Assembly: GCA_037903475.1 (NCBI GenBank)
Contig: JBAJFG010000384.1
Coordinates: 752,001 to 816,000 of the forward strand
Reading direction: 5' to 3'
Length of the DNA: 64,000 nucleotides
Source: Ancylostoma caninum
Taxonomy: Eukaryota > Nematoda > Chromadorea > Rhabditida > Ancylostomatidae
Every line of letters starts with the position of its first letter. Positions within the stretch are counted from its first letter, which is position 1. Under the pieces are notes generated by a model. It saw only the letters and a program-made list of their open reading frames with translations, had not been told where the DNA came from and ran no database searches. Positions 46,945 to 60,050 of this stretch are shown piece by piece. Position numbers and translations under genes: made by a program.

Positions 46945-49245
46945 TACATCCTTTCACACCTTTACAGCTTAGAGGCCAACCTTTATACCACCTTTCTCCG
47001 ATGTCGATACCCTTCGTCGTCTCCAACGCGCTGAGATAAAGAATAGTGAGGAGTGATACAGAATAGATTGAAACTATCTGTTGCAGCAATTTTAATATCG
47101 TTGTTTAGACGTTTATAGATATATGGTTGCTTCTGTACTTATGCCGACACTGTTCTCTGCAAGTGTCACGTGTAGTTTACCCGCTGTCGCTTTACCATGT
47201 TAGCGCTACCCATCACCTAGCGACAAAATCCTGCGTCTTCTGTTTGCCACCCAACTGAAACCTCAAAAAAAGATAGCCCTGAAAAATGCGTGAAAACCAG
47301 ATGTAAATCCGGTTGTTTGGAGCAATGGCTGTTTAATGGGCTGGGCCGCCATGGGCTCAAATCTTAAAGAATAGATGCCCTATAATTCCAAAATACTAAT
47401 AGGGCATTCAAATACTTTTAATTTTCGTCATTAATCGACACAAAAATTGCCCCTCACTAGCAACAGCAAGCAACTTTAGCAACTCTCCGCTTTCACGCAA
47501 GGTTAAATAGTCTTCGATAATAGTTCTCACTTATCATCGTCACCGGTTAATGGTAAATTTGCAATCTATCTTGTATTCGCTTTACTGTATGTTTTCTAGT
47601 CGATGTACCAAAGCACCAAAATGTATTTTATTCTATTCTCTCAAGCTGTGTAAATGAAAAACGTTTCAAAACATTTGCTAAACCTTCTCCGAAGGAACTT
47701 TGAGCTGTATGATGAAAACATAGAAAAGCGACTCTTTCGTATGTCGCGTATAAATAGGAAACATAGCAAAAGCAAACGTTCAATATTTGTACAAGATGCA
47801 TAGCGAAAAGACGTACATCAACATCAGAAAGGAAACTGAACGGAAGTGAAGAGGCAACGATCACAATTGCTCGGGAGACAGCTGGATCGATATTCGTCAA
47901 AAAAGAATGAACAATTTGATAATGACTAGTGAATCTAGTTCTATTAAAGCAACAAACTTAGTGCATCAATCATAAAACACGATTACAAAACAAAATGTGA
48001 ACAGGAAGAAAATACAGAGAAAATGACATTGGGCGTGAATTCCGGAAGACGGTGGATAAGATATAATATGCTGAAAGGAATGATAAAAATCTGTCTTTCA
48101 CGTAAAAAGTGACCTTGGAAACCGAGAGTCATCTTCGTCCAAATCCTAGATAGAGCAGCAAAGACAGCTTCAGATGCAGCAAGATGAGCTCCAAAACAGG
48201 GATCGAGCTAGAATTGTTTTTTTTTTTTAATTTCCAATAATCCTAATCAGTATTTCTAAAAAGGAAGAAAAAAAGGAATCTTTCAACGTGAAAGGAGGAA
48301 ACAATAGACTTATTAGAGAGATAAACCACACAAACGACACTCATTTTACTCCGTTCTCGTTAATGTGACTGCATCGCCTTCTCGTATAATCGCCCCCCCC
48401 CCCCTGGAAATGATCATCAATGTCTACATACAAGTTCTTTGGGTTAATCTTTTTTTTTTTTGGATTTCTCACTACACAATTTAATACTCATACAACACGA
48501 TAGCATACCACTTTTGCAAGAAGGTGAGTTGTATGCACAAGAATTTATATACTTGATGTCAGTTCTTGTACTTTGAAACTAATCGCAACCCAAATCAAAT
48601 AGACATCCAAATGCAGAGAAAGTGATTTAAAAGAATTTTTTTGAAAAAAAAAACAGGTAAAACAAACATTATTGTAAAAGATATAAACGGAATAGTAAGG
48701 TAGTCGACAACCCACATCAACTCGACTCTGGATACACTATACAGACACCAGATGCATCTGATCGCGTCACATTGGGTTCAGAAGAGGAATCGGATAGAAC
48801 CCAAATCTCAATCTGTAACGTAAAAAAGTTCTTCTGAGCATAAAATAGAGCGAAAGGATTCGGAACATACAATCAGGCAATCTCACATTCCAATAAGTAT
48901 GAAGAATTAAGTAGTGGCAGCACACTCATTGACGCAGAGTCACAAATTCAAAACAAGTAAAGCTACAGGCACTGGCCACTCCAGCCCTTGGTCGACCATG
49001 TGTTGCAATTCTACTTAAGAAGAGAAAGGAGGGAAAAGGAGATAACCGTCTTCAAACTTCTAATGCTACGCTTATGAAATTTGAACTCCTAATGGAGGAA
49101 TTAAGTGATATAAGGAAGATAAATGAAGGTATAGTAATTCTGCAACAGAGGCGTTAGTTGATGATCGGATAGGCTTCCTGGAACTACTAATTCACATTTA
49201 CAGATGAGTACTAGACCTTGTTCTAACTAGGTATTCACAACATGA
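46945..49245. other. AT-rich region, no gene recognised
   Basis: Oligo-A/T and one poly-C run (about 48,392-48,404) occur. The longest frame (47,628-47,900 minus, 90 codons) matches nothing I know. Confidence 0.45.
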
Positions 49246-49382
49246 TCTTTTTCAAAAATTCTTGCCTCACGCCGCACCACCCATCAGCTCATCCACGCCA
49301 CACCACGTATGACAATGCATAGGTGATGTGGCGTGGATGAGCTGACGGGCAGTCGGCGTGAGGCAAGGATTTTCGAGAAAGA
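49246..49382. repeat. Hairpin of two ~61-bp arms
   Basis: TTGCCTCACGCCGCACCACC...CAGCTCATCCACGCCACACC pairs with its downstream complement across a 16-base loop. It could be a small MITE or a hairpin RNA source; no target duplication was seen. Confidence 0.8.
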
Positions 49383-49550
49383 CTATATAAATAGCATTCA
49401 CTTTGAAATACGCACTGTCAACAACACTTGGAAAATTTGTTCGCGAACATTCACATTAGAAGAATGGCGAAGCTCTGCTTCATTTTTTTGCAAGTGACGG
49501 GCACCTGGCAAAAATAAGGTTACTTGTTGAAGACTAGTTATACGAAGCTT

Positions 49551-49635
49551 CACCCTACTTTTGAAGAGTCGAAGTTATAAAAACGGACATCGACACCCTA
49601 TCTTTGAAGAGTCGAAGTTATAAAAACGGACATCG
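49551..49635. repeat. 43-bp tandem duplication
   Basis: CACCCTA followed by TTTGAAGAGTCGAAGTTATA and AAAACGGACATCGA occurs twice in succession. Confidence 0.92.
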
Positions 49636-50562
49636 ATTTTTACGCCGACTGATGAAGTGGAAAGAAGTGTGCAATTCCATATTTTAAAAAAAACCGAAAA
49701 CAAGTGGCCAAGAAATCCTTGCACGAGCGCGATAAGACCACGAGAGGTTTTTTTATGTGATGCTGGTATGCTTTAGCAAACAACGCTAGCCGCAAAATCA
49801 ATAAACATAAAGGCGAGAATGCTCACAGCAAAAAGTTGAGTAGGCACAGCAGGGAATTAATAAAGATTACTGGGAAGAACGTCGCGGCTTACATGGAAAG
49901 TGCAGCAATGGCGAAAAACGGATATACGGAGACAGCTCTTTCCATCTTATTTGCGATTTTTCTAGAACTTACAGTCTGCATCAGAGCAAGTGTGGTGTCC
50001 ACGTGAAGCGTGGGTGGAGGGATAGTCTCGACTACGTCCTGCCATGTTTCTCCTGCCATCATCCGACCACTATTTTGCAACGGATTGTACGTCAGGTTTA
50101 TTGTAGAAACCCAATGTCAGACGGACGACCAGACAACGCAAGAAGATAACTAGCGAGTTCATGTATGTAACGAGGCTAAGTTCCGGCTGCAACTAACACG
50201 GGCTTGGGTAACTAAGGGCAGCCTCCCTTCGAAGGTTGGTCTCGCGTTTCTGGTTTGAGAGATTGCATTTGGTGAGCTTGGCCCGATGTCAGTGCATTAG
50301 GCAGGAGTGGGTGAGATGTTTGATTGCTCAAATCACAAAAAAGAATAGAGACACTTTCAACGCTTCGATGAAGAGGTTGTATTGAAACGTAAGGTCATTT
50401 CATGAAAAAACCATACTCCTAACAAATTGTGTGGCAGAGCAGAGAAAATGTAGTGTTGGGAGACGAAGGAAACGAAAATTGGTTCGGTAACTTGATTCAA
50501 CTTGGTTATGCGTTCATGAATCCCAACCTAGGTCCATTGAAAAACCGGAAAATGGCGAGATC

Positions 50563-53500
50563 TCAAAGTGTAAATTTCAGTGAGTGCTGCCATAAAGGAG
50601 AATAACTGCATTCACAAGAAAAATGGAACTCTATGGTATACACTGCGGTAGCAGTCCGATACCTCTCGATAGTATACAAAAGTGATAAATAGCAGTAACT
50701 TTCGCAATATGAGCACATGCTGTTCTTAGCACTGATACAGGAAAATCACTGCAGAGAAGAAGGCATACCGTGCGAAGGCCCCTTTCCATCGGGCTCAGTA
50801 TATGAAATCCCGCTGGATTGTAGGTCTCTTGGTTTTCTCGATCGAGAAACTCACTGAGTTTTAGCATCTAAATATAGTTGTTAGCACTCATTTTTCACTG
50901 AACAGGATCGCCTAAAAGAACACCTTTTTCTGATATATGGTATCTGCTACCAATCGGGAGCAATAACAGGTGATACAACCTAGGACTGTCTCGAGAATAG
51001 TAGCAAAACAAACCTGGAAGAAAAAGAATTAAGTGAAGCTTGTCGTAAGAAATGAGGCAAAAAAACAATAACAATTTACGTCAAATTCAAGAGGAATGTA
51101 GACTAGTATCGGTAAAGACAAAAGAAAATTTGAGAATCTGCACAAAATTCGTGACAGCGGCAAATTTTTGCCTTCCACCAGCAACAATTTGCGTTGAAAA
51201 AACGAAATGACCAGCCATGAGAACGTATACTTGAAAAAATGATCACACCTTTTCAGCTTCGGCGAAAATAGAGTTAATTGTGTCGATGGTAGTTTCCCAA
51301 GTTCGCTCAGAGATCTGAAGAAGTGATGGTTAGATAGAAATAAATCAACTAAACGAAGAGAACAAACTGAATCAGGATGGTCACGAAGGATGACGGTCAA
51401 GAAGTGCGCTCGAGAATTCCTCGCACCTCTCTCGCACATCGCTCGCACCTATAATTGCGCGTGTCGTGTAAGAGCCGCCCATATCAGCATCAGCTGTTAC
51501 CAGCCAAGGTAGACGGTCTCCCGAACCGCGCCTTGCCGCCAGAAACGTCGCGCGCGGCAGAAGGGCGTTGAAAATGTACAGAATATGCGGACACCGCAAT
51601 GCGGATCGAGGAAAGCGTTGTTATTTAGAAGCTGCTGGAGACTTCTGATGCTGAGATGCCAAAACCTTTTTCACCCATGCAACCATAAGATCTACTATTA
51701 ACAGTAAGTACGCACTACTAATGCCTAAATATACAAACAATTAAGAAAACGGTTCAATTTTGTCGACTAGTAATATTGCTGAAGGCTTCTTCTAGTAATA
51801 TTAGTAAGTAGAAACTACGGGGTGGTTTGCCTGTTGATCATGCAGAATGTATCCTGTACTCAAGCTCGTCCAGAGAAAAATTCCAAAGGAATAGAACACG
51901 AATAAGAAAGATTGGTTTTGACAGCAGTGCTTCTGCAGTCATATATCCGAAGCGCCCTTTTTTATTTTCTAGGCTATGTTCCAGGTCACATTTACGGTTT
52001 TTGAAGTCCTAAGCATGGAGTAGCGGGTGAAGTCAGGCAGATCTCCAAGAATAATGATCAAGTTAGAAACAAAGTTGGAAAAGGCACTTCAGCAAACGAA
52101 ATCAAAAAGAAAAAAATCAAAAAGCGCCTACGCCCGGTATTTCTGTTCACGTGATGAAAATCCTCATAAAACTTATTGAATTAGATAAGTTGACAAGATG
52201 AAAAGTGCTTTGAACTTCAAGGATTTATGTTTATTTACATTAAAATTTCAGCGCAATGCCTATGTACTCTGTAAATGATCTAACCCGGAATCCTTTCGAT
52301 ACCTCTGTGACTCAGAAGATAAGTCAGTGAACGAGAGTTTAATTTTGGATTTCATACTCACCCACTTGTGTTAAGATATTAGAAAAACTTTATGCGCGAA
52401 TCGCGGATTTTCTTTTCTATATTATCAAGTACTATCACTGCAACGACGGTCCCTCGCGCGCGACGATATGTACGAGTTGTCTCACTGACTGTCTTCCTTA
52501 GCTACGAAGGGTTCATGACAGATGGATGCTGCAGCCATGGCTGCCTCTGCCTAAGGGAAGGTGCGGTCGAGGTGCGACATGACCCAGCTAACGAGCGAGC
52601 GCACCTCTTGACTCGGAATATATGTGACTTGCTTTTGTTAAAGGACGAGGGGTGTAGCCCACTAGGCGAAATGTAATTGCGTTGACTGTCTACTGCAAGC
52701 TCCGCCCATCAGCTGTAGGGCTCTGGGCTGTAGGACGTCTGGCGCGACTCCTCGGCTGTCAGTACTCAGACATTCGTAGCGGACCACCCGCGGTACCATT
52801 AGCGGCCGGGCAAACGTAGCGGCCGCGGGTTGGCCGCGAATGGGTGACAGGCCCAGCCTGAGATGGCAGGCTGCTCAGCCGGAAGAATTATCATTCGATC
52901 ACCTTTGTGCGTTAGGGGTGCCCCATGGGAATACAGTTGACCTTGAGGTTCTCTGTCGTCATTGATTTGTTGTCGTTAATACTCTACTCCAGTTAAATGA
53001 GATTTTTTATTATAGGAAAACTTTACATGGAACCACTGCGCATAGAACAAAAATAAACGTACAAATCACCTACTCTATTCTGTAAAGATATACATAGCCT
53101 CAAAATAATGCAATATGTATACAATAAACGTAACTGTGATTTCTAGAACAATAAATACATCAGGGAAAACAGTGTTGCCTGCAAGGTCAAATAAAAACTC
53201 ACAATCTCATTAAATAAAAACACAACACAATTAATATGGTCCTTCAGTAAGATGGACATGGCACTGGTAGTTTGTTTCCTTTTCATAGGATGAGGATGAA
53301 TTCTAGATAATCAATCAAAGGAAGGGAAGATGAATGTAATCCCATGCATTTCAAGGTCTCGTTCCGGAAGCCGCTATTAGAATCCAAACATGAGATCATC
53401 CTTGTCGATCGCTGCTTCTCAAATTTGAGATGATTCCTTCAAGCGGAACTCCATAATGAAATAATTTATGCTTTTTGCTAGAGATAGTGATTGAGAAAAT

Positions 53501-56500
53501 TAGAACTTACATCTTCATAACCTGCAGATTTGCACAACTTTCACTCTTTTATTCCACTTGACTGCAGTGAGTGTCATAGGTGCGATAGGGGGGAGCCGGG
53601 GGTCTGCGAAATAAAGGGGGTTTGAGGGGTCTGAGGCCTGTCAGAGGTGCCAAAAGTGAAGGGGTCATGGACGCCGAGGTGGGGGAGGGGGTAGCGGCAG
53701 CCTTCTTAGCGCTGGCTGTCACAAAAAGGCGACGACCGGGGGGGGGGGGGGGTCGTCACATTACAGACGCAGATATTTATGCAAGCTCAGATATCAGGTA
53801 CCCCTTCCATCTGCAGCGAAGTGACGGCGGTGGCGCGATGAATCCTCTCCTCGTTGAGGAAAATCTGGCACTAATTTCAACATAAAAAACACTCAAAATG
53901 CTATTATCTCCAAAATGAGAGGGTCCGAGGGATATCAGCACCTCATATCCTACCTCCCGGTGCCCAATACCCTAAAATTCACCCACGGCAATCCTTTCCC
54001 TTTTGATCATACTGAAAAGTGCCAAAAAACGGCTATTTTTCCCTTATAACTTCCTTATTTGAAACGTGGACATGTTAGTGAAGGGTACATAGTGACCGCT
54101 TTTTGTGAAAATCCACCTATATCACTCGTCACTTCTTCTGGAAAGTCGTTGTAAGTCGTTCCCGCTAAAGGTGAAGGGTACCGGAGTCGGCCTCTTGAGG
54201 ATGGCTCTGCGCCCTCCTCCCTCATTGCACTGTCTCGCCTTTGACCGGAACCAATGTACTGGTTTTGGCTCCATCCCCTCCTGCACAGCGCAGGACAGAC
54301 ATTTACCCATCACATCATATACGGATCGATAGAGAATTTCTTCTACTTCACGATCATCTCCTGATCGTCTCATTTGGTTTTGTGGTTGAAGAGAAATTTG
54401 CGAAAAACCTACTGTTTCTCGCTATTTTCGTCGGTCTCAAAAACCTCATCTTCGTTCCCGTAAGATATTCACTAGAGGACTTGCAATTGGTTTCACATTA
54501 TACAGTTTTTCCTCCTCTTCTTCCCAGGACTGTCCCATTTTTGATTCACTTCCTATTAATAGTTTTATTAGCCATAGAACTGAAAGTGCCACGAAAAGTA
54601 TTGCTTTCGAAAAATGGAAACGGTTCCGCAAGTTTTGACTTATTCTATGCAAACAGGGTGCCTTCTTCATCTCCTAGGTTTCAGCTACCCAAGGATACCC
54701 TTCACCCTACGGAAATTTTCACTCACAGCCGTGTTATTCCTGGTTCCTTCAACCCCTTGCAATCCGTTCAATTCAGTACTCTAACTCGAATTTCGTAACC
54801 TATGAGACATTCGTTTCGGCCGACTCACACCGCACACACATCATAGTTAATATTAATTGGAATTTTATGTGCGTGTGTGTGTGTACGTGTGTGTATGTGT
54901 GCAAGAGAACCAGCCACTGTCGTCAAAAACTACCGACACCATCGTGATCAGCGCATCGAGTTATGTACAAAAAGGTTGCAAATTTTGATTTTTACCTTGA
55001 TTTAAAGGTGTTTTGGGCCACGTTTATCATGTTCAGACATGTTAATGGCCGACAGTTGTTTTCAACACGGTCGGAATGAGTGAGATAGGTCTATGATTAA
55101 ATGACCGTATAAAAGGAAAGAGACGGGCAGGACAGTTTCATAACGAAGAGGAGGAACAAGGCGGACGAGGGATGACATGGATGAGGGCTGCGCCCGAACA
55201 GATGGTGGAAAAGGTGACATGAAACGAGCCTAGAGTTATGTCAAAAGTGCGTCGGCACTCGGTAGGGGAAGAGTTACCGTTGAAAGGAGAACAGCATTGA
55301 GAGTGATGCGCCGGCGCTCATAGGTGGGAGAAACGGGTCCAGCGCTGTGATAAGGGTGCGCCGGCGTTTAGAAAATAGGGAAACGCCTGGGGTCGGGTCC
55401 AAAGGTGAGATAAGGGTGCGCCGGCGTGCAAAAGTGGGGGAAACGCCTGGAGTCGGGTCCAACGGTGTGATAAGGGTGCGCTAACGTTTAGAAAATGGGG
55501 AAACGCCTGGAGTCGGGTCCAACGGTGTGATGAGGGTGCGCTAACGTTTAGAAAATGGGGAAACGCCTGGAGTCGGGTCCAACGGTGTAGTAAGGGTGCG
55601 CCGGCGTCGAAAGTGTGGAAGATGTCACGCAGGGGTCCGGACCTGCGAGAGTAGTATGCCAGCACTCAGTAGAGGGGAACATACACGTATGCGAGGCGAG
55701 CGAAGCGAGCCCAAAAGAAGCCTGAGAGTCCGACGTTAGCCGGACGATCAGGCTGGTTTATTATAATCCTTCAATATGTGTTTATTAGCATTCCCTAATA
55801 ATATGTTTCCGTCTAACCAGGCTGGTTTATTATAATCCTTCAATAAGTGTTTATTAGCATTCCCTAATAATATGTTTCCGTCTAACTTCCTGATATTGCC
55901 TTCTGTTACTTTGTCTTCCCCTCATTTGCTTCCTTCTTCTTCTCATTTCCTTCACTGTTTCCATCACCCAAAAAATAATTTTATTAATTTTTTCCACCGG
56001 GGTTTTTTCCTCCCCTTCGTCTAAGTGAAGGGGGTATGCCGGACCCCTGCTTGAAGTGAAGGGGGCGAGAGCCTTGGCTCCCACTATCGCACCTATGGTG
56101 AGTGTGTCTTCCTTGGACAATCTTCCATGATACAAAACTCATAAGTTTGCCACAATGAAGTAGAAGGAGATTTGAGGGTAATGAAGTGCCATCTGAAATT
56201 ATTTAGAACACATACGATCAAAACTTACAATGTCCAAACACTTTTAACGATCAGGAAACAATTTAAGCACATATCAATACAAAATAAGCAATAAAGAAAA
56301 CGGGAATGAAGCGAAAAGAATCGATATTGCATGCGTGACCTCGCGCAACGGCGGCGTCCCCTTGGCGACGCTGTCAAGCTTTTATGGGCGACCGGGTGGG
56401 CCGCTAAAATTTAAGGGCCGCTGCTCGGCCTGTAATAAGCCACGCCCACAAAATAGGGCCGCTGCTGGGCCTGTCTTCCCAAATGGGTGCGCGGGCCGCC

Positions 56501-58563
56501 CGCTCCGAGTGTCTGAGTACAGGCGGATGGGATCTCACCCTTTCATTCCACCTGGTGTGCGAAGTATCGGGGTTTGCATCTAATTGCCTAGCAGAGCAAC
56601 TCGTCCACACTTCGACTACCGAGCGCAGATAGCAACAGCGACTTGGATGTATTTATATTTTTAGGGTATTTTATTGAAAGAAATACTCAAAAAAGCGGAT
56701 GAGTGGCTTGATCAGTCATTTTTATGGTAGCCAAATAAATGGAATACCCGGATAAATCTGTGACGAAGTTCCAAATATCCTTAGTTTCTCAAAATATCCA
56801 CATGAATAAATTATCCCAATAGTTCGTTTGTGCGAATATCACTTTCTTGGAAACATAGGATGACTTTTGATGTGTTCAAGAATATCATACTGAGCAAATC
56901 TGTTTTGTACCGACAATCTGTGCCTTGTCTGAATGTGGCTTTCATGAACGAAAAAAAAGACAAAGGTAAATTTCTCCTGATTCAATATTAAGTCTTTTTC
57001 ATCTAAATAGCTGAAGTTTCCAGCGTATAATTACAGTCTATCCGAACCGACGAGTCCCCTCAGCCGGCGGAAAATCTCGTGGCAGCGCGACGGCGGCGCG
57101 GCCGTCTTGGCAGCGTACGTCGAATTGATCAGCTGTTGAGATCAACGCCGCAACGCTCAATCGGCAAAAACGTGGGTTTTTCTTTGTTTTTCTCCACTGT
57201 TATAGTTTCTTTTTTTTTTGAATATATCATCATATATCAGGCCGCTGCTTGTCTGAGACCGTTTTGAACGTTTCTTTTTTATTTGAATGTGTGTTTTTTT
57301 TTCATAGTTTCTACTATGGCCAAGGAAAAAACGACGAAAAAACACATTCAAATAGAAAAATAAGCGTGCAAAACAGCTTCAGACAAGCAAAGGCCTGATT
57401 TACTATGTTGATATGTTCAGAAAAGAAACTACACCTATGGATAAAAACAAAGAAAACCCACCTTCCTGTCGATTGAGAGTGGCGGCGTTGATCTCAAAGC
57501 TGATCAATTCGACGTACGCTGCCAAGACCGCGCCGCCGTCGCGCCGCCACGAGATTTCCCTCCGGCTGAGGGGACTCGTCGTTTCGGATAGACTATACGT
57601 TTAGATGACCTCTGCTACTTGAGAGGTGAGAAATTTCTCCCGAGGAACATAAAGGAACAACATGACGTCTCCCTAGGTGTTGTGACGGTAGGCGATCATT
57701 GAAGAGAATGGTGTTACAAGTGCAGCCAATCATTTCCACCGAATTTAAGCTAAGATTTAAGGCAGGCTGTGAAAAACAAATGTTTAGCTGAAGTTTGGCA
57801 ATATTGAATACGCCTACCTACATACCTACCTAATTTGGTCTTTCGTCTTCTAAACTTCTTTTGAAACGTAAGTCCATGGCTTTCCGCCTTCACTGCTTTT
57901 CTTTTGATAAACCGACCTTGAATCAAACGTTAGGCCGAGCTGCAATGCAATGAAACTTTCTAAAGCTTTTCAAATTGAGATGGCCTCTGAGACCATTTCT
58001 AATTCCTACAGAAGGTTTTTGGTTTCATAGATCTCGAGTGCTTAATTTTGAGATACTGAATGCTCCGAACTATGAATTGGAGCTCGAAAAAAAAGTTTTG
58101 ATGTTCAATTCTGTGCTGGAGTGGTAGTTGGGGAGTGAACGAGTTGCTCTGTTAGGCAATTAGATGCAAACCTCAATGTACCGCAGTGCATATACGCAGC
58201 AGCCACATAGTTTAAAAAAAAAGAAGAATAGATTCGAACAGTACGAAAATCAAAATAATGTTATAAAAACCAATGCGCCTGGAGTAGTGGTATTAACAAG
58301 GGAGACTACTCAATGAAAGAAGTTCTCCATACTGTATTCATAATTTACTTGTTGTTTATTACCAAATGTCTCAAAGGTAGAAGAAAGGAGCCTACCTTTC
58401 CACGGAAAACTAATGGAAACTGAGTTTCGAAGTGCACGTTGAGGCCATGTGCATAATCCCTAGGAATGAATACTTTGCGGCATGACTCTAGCCGAATAGC
58501 TTTCATTTCGTGCACTGTCACCCCATTTTTGGATGCTGCCTGCGGAGGAGACGCCATGACCAT
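50563..58563 (-). CDS. GOLGA7/Erf4-family palmitoyltransferase cofactor, five exons
   Basis: GOLGA7 (Erf4/SHR5 family) pairs with DHHC9-type palmitoyltransferases at the Golgi and stabilises them for lipidation of Ras-like proteins. Exons: 58563-58396, 51314-51249, 51013-50924, 50867-50769 and a probable last exon 50586-50563; all junctions are in phase 0, giving 148 residues (human GOLGA7 is 137). Signatures are KVFIPRDYAHGLNVHFETQF near residue 30, TIDTINSIFAEAEK, the Cys-rich LETVLGCITCYCSRL, and NQETYNPAGFHILSPMERGL. The Met follows a TTTTCAG acceptor directly, so the mRNA may be trans-spliced there or has a 5' UTR intron. The tiny last exon (HSLKFTL) is the weakest part. Intron 1 (7.1 kb) holds a minisatellite and a foldback. 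Confidence 0.88.
51381..54860. other. GOLGA7 intron 1, proximal part, no nested gene recognised
   Basis: Open frames up to 185 codons (54,241-54,798 plus) occur without recognisable motifs. A G run lies at about 53,739-53,752. Confidence 0.4.
52630..52720. repeat. Half copy of the foldback family at 60.05 kb
   Basis: GGTGTAGCCCACTAGGCGA and TACTGCAAGCTCCGCCC recur in the same order and spacing as in the left arm at 60,051-60,125. Confidence 0.7.
54868..54906. repeat. (GT)n microsatellite
   Basis: Alternating GT with single-base breaks. Confidence 0.9.
55245..55675. repeat. ~60-bp minisatellite, about seven units, in GOLGA7 intron 1
   Basis: Units contain GGGAAACGCCTGGAGTCGGG, TCCAACGGTGTGATAAGGGT and GCGCTAACGTTTAGAAAAT. 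The centre units are nearly identical and the edges diverge. The complement of the 15-kb array unit aligns with it (GAACGCC-GGA--CGGGTCC). Minus-strand frames through the array (for example 55,318-55,665) are repeat artefacts. Confidence 0.9.
55749..55886. repeat. 69-bp tandem duplication
   Basis: CAGGCTGGTTTATTATAATC through GTTTCCGTCTAAC is present twice back to back with one difference. Confidence 0.93.
57035..57594. mobile_element. 560-bp foldback MITE in GOLGA7 intron 1
   Basis: AGTCTATCCGAACCGACGAG at the left and its near complement at the right define arms of about 250 bases with GC-rich outer and T/A-rich inner parts. No transposase. A target duplication is not clear. Confidence 0.82.
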
Positions 58564-58774
58564 CTGAAAAGCAGAAATGTATTTGAAAACAGCAACAAAA
58601 CTGAAAATTTTGTGGTGGGTCGAATGCGGGACAACAATGTTGTGGGAAAAGGACTGAAAATGCTGATAATTGGTAGACTTCATAGGCACTGCTCCACATT
58701 AGGGGCCTCAAAACTCCCAAAAGAAATTTTTCTTCTCTCTCTCGAAACTCTGTATGGGGGGAGGGTTATTTGAG

Positions 58775-59399
58775 GTGCTCAACACGAACTTCGCATCCGT
58801 TTTGTGCTGTAGCACCACTTTCGTGGGAAACGGTAGGTATACGGTAGTGGATTCGGAGAAAATGCCGATTTTGAGTAGAAGACGAAGGTTTCACGTAAAA
58901 TAATGTTGATAGTCGTGATCAGTGCCTAGAATAACCCTTGCACGCAAAATTTGAGAGGATTCTGTGAGATTCCGTATCTACCGTCTGCCTACCGTAACCC
59001 TTCAAAAGTGGGGTTGCGGTGGAAAACTAATACGATAATCGTGTTCAGCACCTCAAATAATCCTCCAATATAAAGTTCCGACGAAAAAAAATTGGGACCC
59101 CCAATGTAGAATAGTTCATACAGCAGTCAGCAAGCTCCACGATTCCGTCCGTAACTTCTTCTAGAACGGATTTCAATCATCCAACTATCAATAACTTTTC
59201 AATTGTTGAGAAAATTGGACTTATAAGTCAAACACCTTTGAACCTCTTCATCTGAGTTCTCAGAATTTGGAATTGTCACAGCCAGTGATTTCGCAACATC
59301 ACAACTAGCGGAATAGACTAAGTGCTGAGAACTCAACAGAAATATATTGAAAAATACCTATCGTAGATCTCACACAAGTTGCCCAACAGGCAAACCGTG
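58775..59399. other. No gene seen
   Basis: Sequence upstream of GOLGA7 without recognisable coding. A GOLGA7 promoter or 5' UTR exon may lie here but cannot be pointed to. Confidence 0.35.
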
Positions 59400-59401
59400 T
59401 A

Positions 59402-59564
59402 CAGGGTGTTTTTCCGGGAGTAAAATCGGTGCAATTGCGGACCCAGTACAAAGGCTACGTGCGAATTGCTGGAACCTCCGCTTTCACGTGGTCTTTCGAC
59501 TGAGAATTTGATCTATTGGAATGGATCAGATCGCGCGCAATTTTACTCCCGGAAAAGCACACTG
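59402..59564. mobile_element. 163-bp Tc1/mariner-type MITE
   Basis: CAGGGTGTTTTTCCGGGAGT and the complement of CAGTGTGCTTTTCCGGGAGT, continuing AAAAT, bound the element, with TA at 59,400-59,401 and 59,565-59,566. Interior blocks match the remnant at 12,876. Confidence 0.8.
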
Positions 59565-60050
59565 TATAGTGAAGTCGTTTCGACAGTGCATTGTCGGCGG
59601 CAGCGGCCGCTGGCATTGGAGCACGCAGTGCGGTCGGTGAAACAGCTGACCAACTATGGATCTGGCTTTTTTGACGAGTTTTATCGCCTGTTCCCTTCTT
59701 CAGTTGTTCTAAGAGCTGAGAAAGAACAATATGGAGGAAACAAGCGATAAAACTCTTCAAAGATACCAGATCAATCATAGGTCAACTTTTTGATCGACCG
59801 CGCTGCGTGTACCAATGCCAGGGAACCACTGTCGCGGGAAATGCACTGTCAAAACGACTCCACTATACACAGTAACGTTTCAGCTACCAGTCGAGCCGTA
59901 GGGAGACAAAATTTAGTGAGAGTTATTGGAAGGTATGACAGCACCCCAACCTATCTCTCTGTAGATCATTGAGTGATATTTTAGACATAATCAAAGACAA
60001 CATTCGACAATGACACGTATGCGAGAGATTGCTTTGTTGCGCGGTTTAAG

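Noticed and set aside
54241..54798. 185-codon plus frame
   Set aside because: No motif or codon pattern typical of a gene; it lies in the GOLGA7 intron and has no splice-supported partner.
55318..55665. 115-codon minus frame with repeating WTRLQAFPHF
   Set aside because: Translation of the second minisatellite array.
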